NCBI GenBank assembly: GCA_964361785.1
Contig: CAYIBX010000001.1
Coordinates: forward strand, 1-64,000
Length of the DNA: 64,000 nucleotides
Direction of reading: 5' to 3'
Source: UBA927 sp964361785
GTDB taxonomy: Bacteria; Patescibacteriota; Microgenomatia; UBA10105; UBA927
A program made the translations under genes and the position numbers. Position 1 is the first letter of the stretch; every line of letters starts with the position of its first letter. Shown here one piece after another: positions 47,888 to 57,422 of the stretch. The notes beneath the pieces are model-generated. The model ran no database searches and was not told the DNA's origin. It saw nothing but the letters and a program-made list of their open reading frames with translations.

Positions 47888-48170
47888 TCCTTTATTGCAG
47901 CTTACAGATTACTATGACTCTGCTCTTATTTATAAACCGAATGTTTTTTTCGTTGTATCTCCAGTATTCATAATCATGTTGTTGTATTGGTTAGTGCGAC
48001 GCATGAGTGACGTTATCATGTTTGTGCGCTATATCATTTCGTCAAAATCCTCGAAACTGAATGCTCGGTATCGTTGGTTTAAAAATGTATACTTACAAGC
48101 TCAAAAGCAATACAAACGTATAATAAAAAAGATTGCTGATGAGATTTTACTTCCGGAGGATGAAGCATGA
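47880..48170 (+). CDS. Small single-TM protein of unknown function
   Basis: A 96-residue protein not matched to a known family. It has one TM (VFFVVSPVFIIMLLYWLVRR, about 22-41), then a positively charged helical tail rich in Arg, Lys and Tyr (QAQKQYKRIIKKIADE). It overlaps the DUF5667-like gene at 48167 by 4 bases, so the two are translationally coupled and may work together: an inner-membrane anchor plus a secreted partner. This is inference from context. Confidence 0.6.
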   Translation: MFNPLLQLTDYYDSALIYKPNVFFVVSPVFIIMLLYWLVRRMSDVIMFVRYIISSKSSKLNARYRWFKNVYLQAQKQYKRIIKKIADEILLPEDEA

Positions 48171-48661
48171 AATATTTAGCGGTATTGTTTCTTTTGATAT
48201 GTTCGTTTCTGATTCCACCGAGTGTCAATGCTCAATACAGGTATCCGTGGCCAGGCATACTACAGGATCACCCTCTTTATAAAATCAAAGTTTTACGAAA
48301 TAAGATTATCGAGAAGCTTATTTATAGCCCAGTTCGGAGGGTGGAGTACGACCTCCTGACTGCGGATAAAATGCTTTATGCAGCAGAGCTTCTGAATACA
48401 AAAGGGGAAACAAGACTGGCGAAAGAGACAATTCTTAAAGGAGAGAATTATATGAGTAAGCTGGTATCTGATTATTTTCACGCGTCTGCATCCGGGTACC
48501 GTATTCCAGAATCATTGTCAGTGCGAATAAGCCAAGCGCACGTGGCACATCAGACGTTGATTATCAATTTGGTCGCCAAAGCTGCACCACAGGACAAAAA
48601 AACCTACGAGGATGTGTTATATTTTTCGAGAAAAAATCAAGATATGCTTGAGGGGGAATGA
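48167..48661 (+). CDS. DUF5667-like secreted protein
   Basis: A 164-residue protein with a signal peptide (MKYLAVLFLLICSFLIP..., cleavage plausible after VNA) and the mature start QYRYPWPGILQDHPLYKIK, then KVLRNKIIEKLIYS and several helices. This proline-rich opening and the LYKIKVLRNKI pattern are those of DUF5667-like proteins. The gene at 15759 has the same plan. In both places it lies beside membrane glycosyltransferases, pointing to an extracytoplasmic role in glycan assembly or a cell-surface function not yet known. Confidence 0.7.
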   Translation: MKYLAVLFLLICSFLIPPSVNAQYRYPWPGILQDHPLYKIKVLRNKIIEKLIYSPVRRVEYDLLTADKMLYAAELLNTKGETRLAKETILKGENYMSKLVSDYFHASASGYRIPESLSVRISQAHVAHQTLIINLVAKAAPQDKKTYEDVLYFSRKNQDMLEGE

Positions 48662-48704
48662 AGCGAGAACACACAATAATTATGAGAATAATCATTTGAA
48701 GCCA

Positions 48705-51140
48705 ATGAATAGATTAAAGTTCAGTTCATTAGTTAGATTTGTTCCGATCTTATTTGCGATAGCACTTTTTGTTTTGCCATTCGTTTGGTATCGGCATGGT
48801 GAAATTGATCTTGGTGGTGATTTCAGCAGGCTGTATTTGTATGCGCCGTGGCGGTATCTGCAGATTTTTGGGCTGTACAGCATCGTCCCTGAGGGGATTG
48901 GTCGGGTGACCCCTAATCAATATTATCTACCGTATCTTTTGTTTCTCGCGGGAATTAATCAGATTCTTCGATCACCATACTTGCTCATCCACGTATTTAG
49001 CGGTTTAAAGCTTGCGGTAGGTTTCCTTGCAATGTACGCCATTGTGAGAAACTTTGTTGGAAAACGTGCGCACCACCTCATAGCAGAGTTATCTGCTCTT
49101 CTTGCCGGAATCTTTTATATCTTTTCTCCATCAGTCATCGGCAATATGAATAACTCCTTACTATCACACGATCAGGTTTTTCTTAATCCACTCATGTTCT
49201 ACTTGATGCTGCGTTTCATTCAGAGTAAGAAATGGGTATTTGTCGCTGTTGCATTTTGCGTCACTTTATTATTCTCGGGTAACTTTTCGTGGTTTAGCGC
49301 GCCTCCAATGTTTGCTTTTTATCCAATTGCGATAGTTTTTCTTATGCTGTACGCAGTAATCGTCCTAAAATCCAAAATCCCGTACAAAAAGATAGGCTTT
49401 GGCCTCGTTTTGTTTTTAGGATTACACTTATTTCATTTATTACCCGAAGCAAAAAGCCTGTTAACACAGGGAAGTTATACAAATGTTCGATTCTTTGACC
49501 GGCAGACCATTGTTCAAGAAGGCGTTCAGTACTTTATAGCAGTTCTTTCTCTTTCAAAGGCAAGCCTTAATTTTCTTTTCCCGTCGACAATCTCATTTTT
49601 TGCGCCTCTTGTGATTTTAGTCCCGCTTACAATGATTTTGGGGGTGTGCCTGAGAAAAACAAAGCATGCAGATTTACCTCTAGTGATGTCGTTTTTCGTT
49701 CTTACATTTTTTTTGGTTACGGCCAACATCACCCATATAGGCGTGGAGTTTTATAAACGACTATTCTATATTCCAGGCTTTTCCATGTTTAGAAACTTTA
49801 TCGGACAATGGCAATTCGTATATAATTTTTTTGCTGCACTTTTTCTAGGACTTGCCGCAGAACAACTCATGCTCCGTACGAAGAAATATTATGGGATGTA
49901 TTTCATTTCAATTGTTCTCTTGGGCGTTATAGTTAACGCCACGCCGTTTATTTCTGGAAATTTGGCTAATCCGGTTCGCTGGGGATCAAAGGGTGTTCGT
50001 ACAGCCATCATTATGGACCCTGCGTATCTAAGAGTATTAGATTACATACATGCACTACCGTCGGACGGAAAAATTCTCACGCTTCCATTTACGGACTGGG
50101 GAGCTCAAGTGGTTCACGGACTCAATAATGCAGCCTATGTCGGTCCATCAACGATTTCTTATCTTGCAGGAAAACCGGATTTTTCAGGATACCAAATGAT
50201 TGCACCGTTTCCGGAAATTTTCTTTAGACTCTCGCGAGAGAAGAATTATGCAGCTCTTCGACGTTTATTTAGGCTTCTTAATATTCGATACATTTATCAC
50301 AACAGCGCGCACAATATCTATGACGACATATTTCCTCAGTTTCCTTATACCTATGCGCGACTTTCACTTCCGGACACCCAGGACGGCATGACGGAACTGG
50401 TACAGAAACTAGGCGCGAAGAAGATTTTTTCTCTGAAAAGCTATAACATATACGAGCTTTCTGATTTTCTTCCCATCGTATACGTTCCGACGTCCGTTGT
50501 GTTTTATCAGAATTCCATAAACGATTGGTACGGACAGACGGCATCGTTTTTTATAAACGATACGTCGGTACAGCTGCGACAGGTATACGCTGATCAAAAA
50601 GATTGTGGTGTACTTGATCAACGTTTATGTGAGACAAATATACATGTCTTGCAGAAAACAACCCCAAAACTTACGATTATCCGGATCAATCCAACGCGTT
50701 ACAAAATTGGCGTTTCAGGTATCACGGGTCCGTTTTTGTTAGCGTTTCTTCAAGGGTACGATAAAGCATGGACGGCGTACATTTCAGATCAGACTCAGGA
50801 CGGTAGCGGTCCGTATGACCAATCATATCTTGAAGGTGACGTGAAGGAAAAAAGTGCGTCTTATGCGACCGATACACTATTTGATACCCATTTTTTTTCG
50901 ACACGTGGACTCAAAGCGGTCGCTTCATCTCGACATATTCTGGTGAATGGCTATGCGAATGGATGGTATATAACCAACCAGGACATAGATGGTCGCGACG
51001 CTGTTACTATCATATTGGAGATGCGGGATCAAAAATATTTTGTCATAGGACTTACGGTTTCGTTTGCCTGTGCGCTATTTCTCACTGTCAGTATTCTGTT
51101 TAGTATAATAAGAAATCGGTTGTCGGGAAAAGATATATGA
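48705..51140 (+). CDS. Large GT-C-like membrane protein (YfhO/AftD-like)
   Basis: An 811-residue protein: TM1, then an external DLGGDFSRLYLYAPWRYL loop, about a dozen TMs, a roughly 300-residue external region and a final TM. It is a paralogue of the 1202-residue gene at 51826: both have DLGGDxSRLYxYxPxRYL, FRNFxGQW, and a C-terminal INPTRYKIGVSG ... NGYANGWYIT module. The plan recalls YfhO and the arabinofuranosyltransferase AftD, so glycosyl transfer on the outer face is probable. The ATG at 48705 is preferred; upstream sequence to 48612 is read from the DUF5667-like gene. Confidence 0.7.
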   Translation: MNRLKFSSLVRFVPILFAIALFVLPFVWYRHGEIDLGGDFSRLYLYAPWRYLQIFGLYSIVPEGIGRVTPNQYYLPYLLFLAGINQILRSPYLLIHVFSGLKLAVGFLAMYAIVRNFVGKRAHHLIAELSALLAGIFYIFSPSVIGNMNNSLLSHDQVFLNPLMFYLMLRFIQSKKWVFVAVAFCVTLLFSGNFSWFSAPPMFAFYPIAIVFLMLYAVIVLKSKIPYKKIGFGLVLFLGLHLFHLLPEAKSLLTQGSYTNVRFFDRQTIVQEGVQYFIAVLSLSKASLNFLFPSTISFFAPLVILVPLTMILGVCLRKTKHADLPLVMSFFVLTFFLVTANITHIGVEFYKRLFYIPGFSMFRNFIGQWQFVYNFFAALFLGLAAEQLMLRTKKYYGMYFISIVLLGVIVNATPFISGNLANPVRWGSKGVRTAIIMDPAYLRVLDYIHALPSDGKILTLPFTDWGAQVVHGLNNAAYVGPSTISYLAGKPDFSGYQMIAPFPEIFFRLSREKNYAALRRLFRLLNIRYIYHNSAHNIYDDIFPQFPYTYARLSLPDTQDGMTELVQKLGAKKIFSLKSYNIYELSDFLPIVYVPTSVVFYQNSINDWYGQTASFFINDTSVQLRQVYADQKDCGVLDQRLCETNIHVLQKTTPKLTIIRINPTRYKIGVSGITGPFLLAFLQGYDKAWTAYISDQTQDGSGPYDQSYLEGDVKEKSASYATDTLFDTHFFSTRGLKAVASSRHILVNGYANGWYITNQDIDGRDAVTIILEMRDQKYFVIGLTVSFACALFLTVSILFSIIRNRLSGKDI

Positions 51141-51469
51141 TTATACAACGTTATGTGCTTCAAGCGCGAAAGTATTTACTAGCAAACAATAACGCCATCA
51201 TGTCATTGTTGTCATCTATGGTATTGGTGGATATATTTATCATCCCTAGGATGTCAGATGTCCGGACGTATGGCATCCTATTTCTATATGCAATAGACAC
51301 ATGGGTCATTGGGAGAAAAAGTAAGACCACGTTTATTGGTTGTCTTGCATTGCTTCTTCTTATGTATGTTCTATATCTTCTTACGGGAACTTCAGAACAA
51401 ACTGAAAAGGTGGCAGTGTGGCTGTTTCTTTTGTTGTTGATCGGAGTTGTTCAGATTTGGAATGAGTAA
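51137..51469 (+). CDS. Small membrane protein, tandem paralogue 1
   Basis: A 110-residue protein with three or four predicted TM helices and no recognised family. It is related to its neighbour at 51482: the C-terminal TSEQTEKVAVWLFLLLLIG aligns with ATTERLAVWFVLFFVLG, and VRTYGILFLYAIDTWVIG with VRLFGALFLYWFLARIG. The gene overlaps the 811-residue protein by 4 bases. Together with its twin it lies between two giant paralogues, so it may be a subunit or assembly factor of those enzymes. Confidence 0.65.
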   Translation: MIIQRYVLQARKYLLANNNAIMSLLSSMVLVDIFIIPRMSDVRTYGILFLYAIDTWVIGRKSKTTFIGCLALLLLMYVLYLLTGTSEQTEKVAVWLFLLLLIGVVQIWNE

Positions 51470-51481
51470 TTTTAAAGTCAC

Positions 51482-51829
51482 ATGAAAAAAGATATTCAAA
51501 AAATGATGCATGACACGGCAAAATGGATTCATGGAAATCCACTGACTTTTTTGGCATTTGTCTCCATACTCGTTATAGCTGAAGTATTTGCTTTTCCGAT
51601 TTCATTAGATGTGCGATTGTTTGGTGCACTATTTTTATATTGGTTTCTTGCTCGTATAGGAAAGCTTACGAGTGCGCGAGTGTTTCAATTGTGTATTATT
51701 TTGTTGACTGGAATGGTTTTAGGATATCTAATCAGCGGAGCAGCAGCGACTACTGAGCGTTTGGCCGTTTGGTTTGTATTATTTTTCGTTCTCGGAATAT
51801 TTACGCAGTGGCGGGAGATAACCGCATGA
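51482..51829 (+). CDS. Small membrane protein, tandem paralogue 2
   Basis: A 115-residue membrane protein, paralogous to the gene at 51137, with about four TM helices and a short charged N-terminus (MKKDIQKMMHDTAKWIHG). The pair seems to have arisen by tandem duplication. The stop overlaps the start of the 1202-residue gene by 4 bases, so the giant gene and this one are translated together. No functional motif can be seen. Confidence 0.65.
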   Translation: MKKDIQKMMHDTAKWIHGNPLTFLAFVSILVIAEVFAFPISLDVRLFGALFLYWFLARIGKLTSARVFQLCIILLTGMVLGYLISGAAATTERLAVWFVLFFVLGIFTQWREITA

Positions 51830-54800
51830 AAGGAAAGTTGCTCCCTACGGTCATTACGTGTATTCTTTTCATCATTCCTTTTTTTTGGCTCAAACCCGGA
51901 TTTATGGATTTAGGGGGGGATTCCAGCCGATTGTACTTTTATGATCCTCTCCGATATCTTATTAATTACTCTTTGTTTGTTGTGTCTCCCTCTGGTGGAG
52001 GCAGTGAGAATATCGGTTTTATGACGATACCATTTGTGGCTCTTTTGGCAGTAGCAAAGCGAATACTTGTCTCATCGACAGTACTTATAAGCGCATTTCA
52101 TGGTTTCAGTTTAGCCGCGAGTTTTTTGTTTGTATATTTATCGGTTGTTCAACTGTTGCACACTTCCATGAAAGGCGAACGATTAAAAGAATTAGCAGCA
52201 TTGGCAGGAGGGTTACTCTATGTTTTTTCACCCATTTCAATATTTGGTTGGGATAAGGTGCTTATAACCCATAATTATGTATTCCTAAACCCTGTCATGT
52301 TTTATTTGATGTTGCGATACATGGTGACTGATCGGTTTTTTTATCTTTTTTGGGCGCTTCTGGTAACTTTTATATTTTCTGCGAATTTTAGTTTTGCAGC
52401 TGCACCGGTTTTCTTTGCATTTTATCCAATTTCTCTTGTGTTGTTACTGGTGTATAAACGACGGGTATTGGATCAAGCTGTTCATTGGAGACAGCTTGGT
52501 GTGGCGAGTATTGTATTTATACTTCTTCAGGCGTTTCATATAGTGCCGCAAATTGCCAGCATGGTAACTCCTGGGAGTGTTTTGTATTCTGCTGTGTTTT
52601 CTTCCCAGGGGAAGTTTGATCGCGGACTTGGATACTTTTCCTCCATTGCGCCGAGTATAAAAACATCGATTAATGTGATGTTACTTCCGCAGATGACGGA
52701 AGTTTCTAAACTCCTTATATTCATGATAATGCTTCCATTGACGGTTATATTAGGGTTGTTGCGAAGCGGAAAAGAGGAACAACGATTTAAGAAAACGTTC
52801 CTGTTGATCGGGGCATTCTTTATTGTGATTTTCTTTTTTGCCACAGGGAATATCACTGATCTTGGTCTGTCGGTATATAAAAAATTATTTATACTTCCTG
52901 GATTTTCTATCTTTCGTAACTTTTATGGACAGTGGGCGGGTGCATACTTATTTTATTATGCGGTGATTTTTGGATTAGCGCTTCCTGTCGTATTAGAGGT
53001 GTATAAGAAAGCGAAGGTGTGGCTTTTAGTTTTTGTTTTTTTGCTTCTCGTTAACGCGTGGCAGTTTATCAACGGATCTTTAACAAATCCACTTTTATGG
53101 GATGCTGACAATATTCGGATAGCTATGAATATGGATCCTAATTTTAAACTGGCTCTTGAGTATATTCGCAAATTGCCCACAGGCGGAAAAGTATTGACGC
53201 TCCCACTTACTGATTTTGGCTATCAGATTGTAGCAGGGAAAGATACTGGAGCATATCAAGGGCCGTCGATGATTTCATATTTGGGGGGAAAACAGGATTT
53301 TTCGGGGACTGGCGAATTTGGAAGATATCGTGAACTTTTTCTTGAAAGCGTACGGGATGGAAACATAGATGAGGTGAAGCGTATATTGGGTATCTTAAAT
53401 ATCAGGTATGTGTTTTATACTAGTGACCCGAAGGTGTATGATGCTTTTCTTGAGTTTCCGTATAATGACGTCAGAAAATATTTTCCCAAACGTCAGAAAG
53501 AGTATGCACAGTTTGTCGATTCGCTTGCGCTACGACTCGTAGCTTCTTTTGATAATCGATTTTATATTTATGAACTGCCCAGTGAGAATGTGACACCTCG
53601 CATTTATATCGCAAAAAATACGACAGCCATATCGCGAGTGGTTGTAGACGCTTCTGTACCGTTAGAATTGTTGTCTGATGATATTGGTGAGTCTGCGTTT
53701 TTTGATGGATCTCAGACGCCATCATCTGCATCGGCATTTTGGTATCCAGCGGAATCGCAAAGCTCTCTTCTTGCCATGGTAAAAAATCCAGATCCGTTCA
53801 GGATCATGCACCATGCGTTCGTGACTACGTCGCCTTCGTCATTTTATTATCCGTTGATAGTATTAAAGGAAACAGTAAAATTATGGAAATTTGGCAGAGC
53901 CAATTATTTTTCGCGTATCGACCAACAATCATTTTTATCCGCAAAGCGAATTCTTGAGTTGGAACGTTGGGGCGAGAGTATGTCGGTATTGGGAACGTTA
54001 CACACACTTTCTGATTTTAACACTGCGCACAAAGAGCCCGGAGTGTCTCGTGATAGTCCTCGCCTTTGGGATGTTTCTGCATGGAAGCGTTTAAATAGTT
54101 GGGAAGCAACACTTGCGCGCTACTATAGATATTTTGACGATAATATAAAAACGATTGATGCCATAGATCAATCGCTACAATGGAAGATGGAACAAAAATT
54201 CCTACTGTCTGAATATTTGCGTCAGCACTACCGACGACTAACGCTTCTGATACAGCAGCGTGATCCCATAAAAGCACACAGAGACTATCTTGAAGAGATT
54301 ACGGATATGATATTTGGAAACCTTCTTGAGAGGACCAATGCGGATCTCTCTGATTTGACTATACCGTATAGCGTGCAATTGCCGAAGGGTAACACTGAAT
54401 CGTATGGTGTCTATCTTGATAAAAATACGTATGGTATAAATGAGCATTTTTCCATAACAGTTGGGGATGAGAAGCTAGATAGTTTGATAACTGAAGAAGG
54501 TCGCTGGAATAAATTAGGCACAGTAGTGCAAACAGAAAATGATTCCCTGAATCAAATGCGTCTGTCTTTGATTGAACCGAAAAATTTATTAACGGATAAT
54601 TCAAGGATGATGCTAGAATCAGAACTTTCATCCACAGATTCAGCGAGTTTTGCGATAGACGCGCGCTATATAAAGGGCGCAAAGGGATTGGTGTGGAAGA
54701 TTGACGATTGGCAACCGCAAAGTTATTATCTTTTGACATTTGCCTATCGCACAAGCGGGGAGCCGTTTGTCGTTCGGACGCTAGAAAGTGAGATTCTTCG

Positions 54801-55434
54801 ACCCGCTTCGCCCCAGAACGCTCAGCGAGGCGAGCAAGCTCAGGACGGAAAAGTTGATAGTACAAATACGATTGTTGAAGATATGTTGAAATCTCCTACA
54901 TGGGCACAGTATCAAGCAGTGGTCAGGACCAATAAGTTCGTGAATACTGGATTTATACAGATATCTCCATCCACCGATCACTTATCCCTTTCGCGCATAG
55001 AGCTCAAGAATGTATCGCTTGTTCATATACCGCATCCTCTCGTGATGCTTTTGAAAAACAACGAGAAGAAAATTGTGTCGCAACCGACCATATCATTCGT
55101 TCAAGTTAATCCAACGCTGTATAAAATTCATGTTTCTGGTGCAGATCAACCATATGTATTAGCATTGAGTGAAGCGTTTAATCGCAGGTGGCGCGTCTCT
55201 CTTGCTGGTTTTGATAAAGGTATCGCCAGCACGCGTCACTTTCAAGCCAATGGGTATGCGAATGCGTGGTATATAACGCCAGAAGATGTTGATAGGCAAA
55301 GTGAATATGATTTGGAATTGTATATGAGTATGCAATCCTATTTTTATATTGGCGCGAGTATAAGTATCGTTGCATTAATCGGTTTACTATCGTATGGAAT
55401 GTGGAGATATATAAAAAAATGGGGTCGCGTATGA
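51826..55434 (+). CDS. Giant GT-C-like membrane protein with large external domain
   Basis: A 1202-residue protein, the largest in the window. Residues 1 to about 430 carry a dozen TMs after DLGGDSSRLYFYDPLRYL. A long external region of about 700 residues follows, then a last TM near 1170-1190. Compared with the 811-residue paralogue at 48705 it has about 400 extra residues (roughly 620-1040), partly helical (IDQSLQWKMEQKFLLSEYLR) and partly beta-rich. The C-terminal NGYANAWYIT module is shared. Repeat copy B (54799-54835) is inserted in frame near residue 993. The start at 51826 is the ATGA overlap; an upstream ATG adds 19 non-conserved residues. It is a predicted external glycosyltransferase. 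Confidence 0.7.
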   Translation: MKGKLLPTVITCILFIIPFFWLKPGFMDLGGDSSRLYFYDPLRYLINYSLFVVSPSGGGSENIGFMTIPFVALLAVAKRILVSSTVLISAFHGFSLAASFLFVYLSVVQLLHTSMKGERLKELAALAGGLLYVFSPISIFGWDKVLITHNYVFLNPVMFYLMLRYMVTDRFFYLFWALLVTFIFSANFSFAAAPVFFAFYPISLVLLLVYKRRVLDQAVHWRQLGVASIVFILLQAFHIVPQIASMVTPGSVLYSAVFSSQGKFDRGLGYFSSIAPSIKTSINVMLLPQMTEVSKLLIFMIMLPLTVILGLLRSGKEEQRFKKTFLLIGAFFIVIFFFATGNITDLGLSVYKKLFILPGFSIFRNFYGQWAGAYLFYYAVIFGLALPVVLEVYKKAKVWLLVFVFLLLVNAWQFINGSLTNPLLWDADNIRIAMNMDPNFKLALEYIRKLPTGGKVLTLPLTDFGYQIVAGKDTGAYQGPSMISYLGGKQDFSGTGEFGRYRELFLESVRDGNIDEVKRILGILNIRYVFYTSDPKVYDAFLEFPYNDVRKYFPKRQKEYAQFVDSLALRLVASFDNRFYIYELPSENVTPRIYIAKNTTAISRVVVDASVPLELLSDDIGESAFFDGSQTPSSASAFWYPAESQSSLLAMVKNPDPFRIMHHAFVTTSPSSFYYPLIVLKETVKLWKFGRANYFSRIDQQSFLSAKRILELERWGESMSVLGTLHTLSDFNTAHKEPGVSRDSPRLWDVSAWKRLNSWEATLARYYRYFDDNIKTIDAIDQSLQWKMEQKFLLSEYLRQHYRRLTLLIQQRDPIKAHRDYLEEITDMIFGNLLERTNADLSDLTIPYSVQLPKGNTESYGVYLDKNTYGINEHFSITVGDEKLDSLITEEGRWNKLGTVVQTENDSLNQMRLSLIEPKNLLTDNSRMMLESELSSTDSASFAIDARYIKGAKGLVWKIDDWQPQSYYLLTFAYRTSGEPFVVRTLESEILRPASPQNAQRGEQAQDGKVDSTNTIVEDMLKSPTWAQYQAVVRTNKFVNTGFIQISPSTDHLSLSRIELKNVSLVHIPHPLVMLLKNNEKKIVSQPTISFVQVNPTLYKIHVSGADQPYVLALSEAFNRRWRVSLAGFDKGIASTRHFQANGYANAWYITPEDVDRQSEYDLELYMSMQSYFYIGASISIVALIGLLSYGMWRYIKKWGRV
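54799..54835 (+). repeat. GC-rich repeat element, copy B, inside a coding region
   Basis: Contains the same two blocks as copy A: CGACCCGCTTCGCCC (54799-54813) and TCAGCGAGGCGAGC (54822-54835), here separated by 8 bases instead of 29; the 21-base difference is a multiple of three. It encodes the stretch RPASPQNAQRGEQAQ in the giant protein without breaking the frame. The segment is clearly richer in G+C than its surroundings. Confidence 0.75.
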
Positions 55435-57422
55435 ATAGAAAAGTTGTGCTTGTTGGATTCGCGGCTTTTATGATTGTCATTTTTATATATCGACCATGGT
55501 TTACGGGTAGTGAAATTATTGGTGGTGATTGGCCATATCTATTTCCTGAAATGGTAAACACGATGTCGCGCGTGCCATCCTCATGGCAGGCTGGATACGG
55601 GGGAGGATTGGGAGGATTATCCCCAGCATATTTTTTGAGCACCTATAATTTCTTATTTGCACAGATTGCCATTTTTACCGGAACTTCTTGGATAGCGATA
55701 TATAAACTGTTTTGGTTTTTGTGTCCCGTAGTAATATTAGCAGTTGGTGGGTGGCGTTTGTTGGCAACGGTGTTGCCGAGTTCCTCTTTGTGGATGCGTG
55801 CGATGGCATCACTTATTTTGGCGACAAACACGTATGTGCTTATGGTAACCGGTGGTGGGCAAATGGGAGTGTTTTATGCGGTATCGATTTTTCCATGGGT
55901 GCTTTTGTCTTTTTTTCGATTTCTTCGTGATACAAGAAATCCTTGGCCGACAACACTTATATTAGGGACAGTGTTTGGTGTTCAAGTGTCTTTAGATCCA
56001 AGAATAGCGTATTTATCCGCAATAAGCATGGTAGTGTTGTATTTTTTTGAAGGGGACGGATGGGTAAAGTTATGGAGAAGATTACGTTTTGGCGCTGTGG
56101 CAGGTATAATAGGGATTTTGTTAAATCTATATTGGGTATTGCCGTTACTCATGCTTAAAGAGAATACGTTAGACGCATTAGGAAGTGCCTATACGACGGT
56201 TTCAGCGCTTCGATTTTTTAGCTTTGCTGATTTTTCTCACGCTCTCTCATTGCTTCATCCTAATTGGCCGGAGAATTTGTTTGGGAAAACATATTTTTTA
56301 CAACCGGAGTTTTTACTGCTTCCAATACTTGCATTTTCAAGTTTACTTTTTGTAAAAAAGTTTAAAGAGAACACATTAGTTATTGGATTTGCGGCGTTAG
56401 GATTAGTCGGAGCCTTTCTATCGAAAGGAGCCAACGAGCCGCTGGGTTTTGTGTATGTGTGGGTTTTTGAGCATGTTCCTGGATTTGTGATGTTTCGTGA
56501 TCCGACGAAATTTTATGTATTGATCATGACGTCGTATGCGGTACTTATACCAATTGCGCTGTTTTCAATCACCCAAGTGATGAAAAAATATTTGATTAAA
56601 TTTTTGTGGATTGTTCCAATTGTATTTATTTGTTACTGGATTGTTTTAATTCGACCAGCAGTGAATGGGTCATTAGGCGGCACATTTACAAAACGAGAAG
56701 TGCCCACACAATATATTGCATTGAAAAAAGTGTTACAAAATGAACAAGGATTTTTTCGTACACTGTGGGTTCCTCGACAAAGTAGATTCGCTTATTCATC
56801 ATCCAATCAGTTGCCGATAGAAGCTCAACCTCTTTTAGGAGCCACTGATAGCGCATCGTTAGAACGTGCATTGCAAGCCCCGACTGTGGGAGGTCAATTA
56901 GATATGTTGAGCATCCGTTATATCATAGTTCCTTTTGATCCATATGGAGAAATATTTACTGATGACAGAAAATATAGTCAAACAAAAAGAGAAGATGTAG
57001 AGAAAGTCCTTGATACCGTGCCATGGCTTAGTAAAATTCAGTTGAATGACATCGCGATGTACAAAACACCTCAATCGAAAGATCATTTTTCGTTAGAGAA
57101 CGGAACGATTATAGATTGGCGTAAAATATCTGATGATTCGTATGAAGTTGATGTGCAGGTTTCACAAGCGACAAAGCTCATGGTTTCAGAGTCATATCAT
57201 CACGGATGGCAAGCTAATATAAAGGGTGAGCTGGTAGAGGCTATCAAAGAACCATTTGGCACTATGTCGTTTGCATTACCCCAAGAAGGGTCATATACCG
57301 TTGTTATAGAGTTTGCTCCTCGTCGATGGTATTTGTTGGGAAGAATTTTATCGCTGGTCACTTTGGGTGCTATTGTTCTATGGTTATTTGTATTTCGTGT
57401 ATATGCTCAAAAAAAACGCTAA
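55431..57422 (+). CDS. YfhO/AftD-like membrane glycosyltransferase candidate
   Basis: A 663-residue polytopic protein: TM1, GGDWPYLFPEMVNTMSR and WQAGYGGGLGG in the first loop, ten or more TMs, FRDPTKFYVLIMTSYAVL, then an external C-terminal domain ending in a TM. SESYHHGWQANIKGELVEAI is the same external module as in YfhO (YYKGWTAYVDNK). The arrangement of the first loop (GGDWPY) differs from the two giants upstream but has the same general plan. A GT-C transferase is inferred. It starts by ATGA overlap with the giant gene and overlaps the following GT by 20 bases. Confidence 0.7.
   Translation: MNRKVVLVGFAAFMIVIFIYRPWFTGSEIIGGDWPYLFPEMVNTMSRVPSSWQAGYGGGLGGLSPAYFLSTYNFLFAQIAIFTGTSWIAIYKLFWFLCPVVILAVGGWRLLATVLPSSSLWMRAMASLILATNTYVLMVTGGGQMGVFYAVSIFPWVLLSFFRFLRDTRNPWPTTLILGTVFGVQVSLDPRIAYLSAISMVVLYFFEGDGWVKLWRRLRFGAVAGIIGILLNLYWVLPLLMLKENTLDALGSAYTTVSALRFFSFADFSHALSLLHPNWPENLFGKTYFLQPEFLLLPILAFSSLLFVKKFKENTLVIGFAALGLVGAFLSKGANEPLGFVYVWVFEHVPGFVMFRDPTKFYVLIMTSYAVLIPIALFSITQVMKKYLIKFLWIVPIVFICYWIVLIRPAVNGSLGGTFTKREVPTQYIALKKVLQNEQGFFRTLWVPRQSRFAYSSSNQLPIEAQPLLGATDSASLERALQAPTVGGQLDMLSIRYIIVPFDPYGEIFTDDRKYSQTKREDVEKVLDTVPWLSKIQLNDIAMYKTPQSKDHFSLENGTIIDWRKISDDSYEVDVQVSQATKLMVSESYHHGWQANIKGELVEAIKEPFGTMSFALPQEGSYTVVIEFAPRRWYLLGRILSLVTLGAIVLWLFVFRVYAQKKR

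Noticed and set aside
54359..54865. 168-codon open frame on the minus strand opposite the giant gene
   Set aside because: It is antisense to a well-supported coding region, has no family resemblance, and has a composition typical of a reverse-frame shadow.
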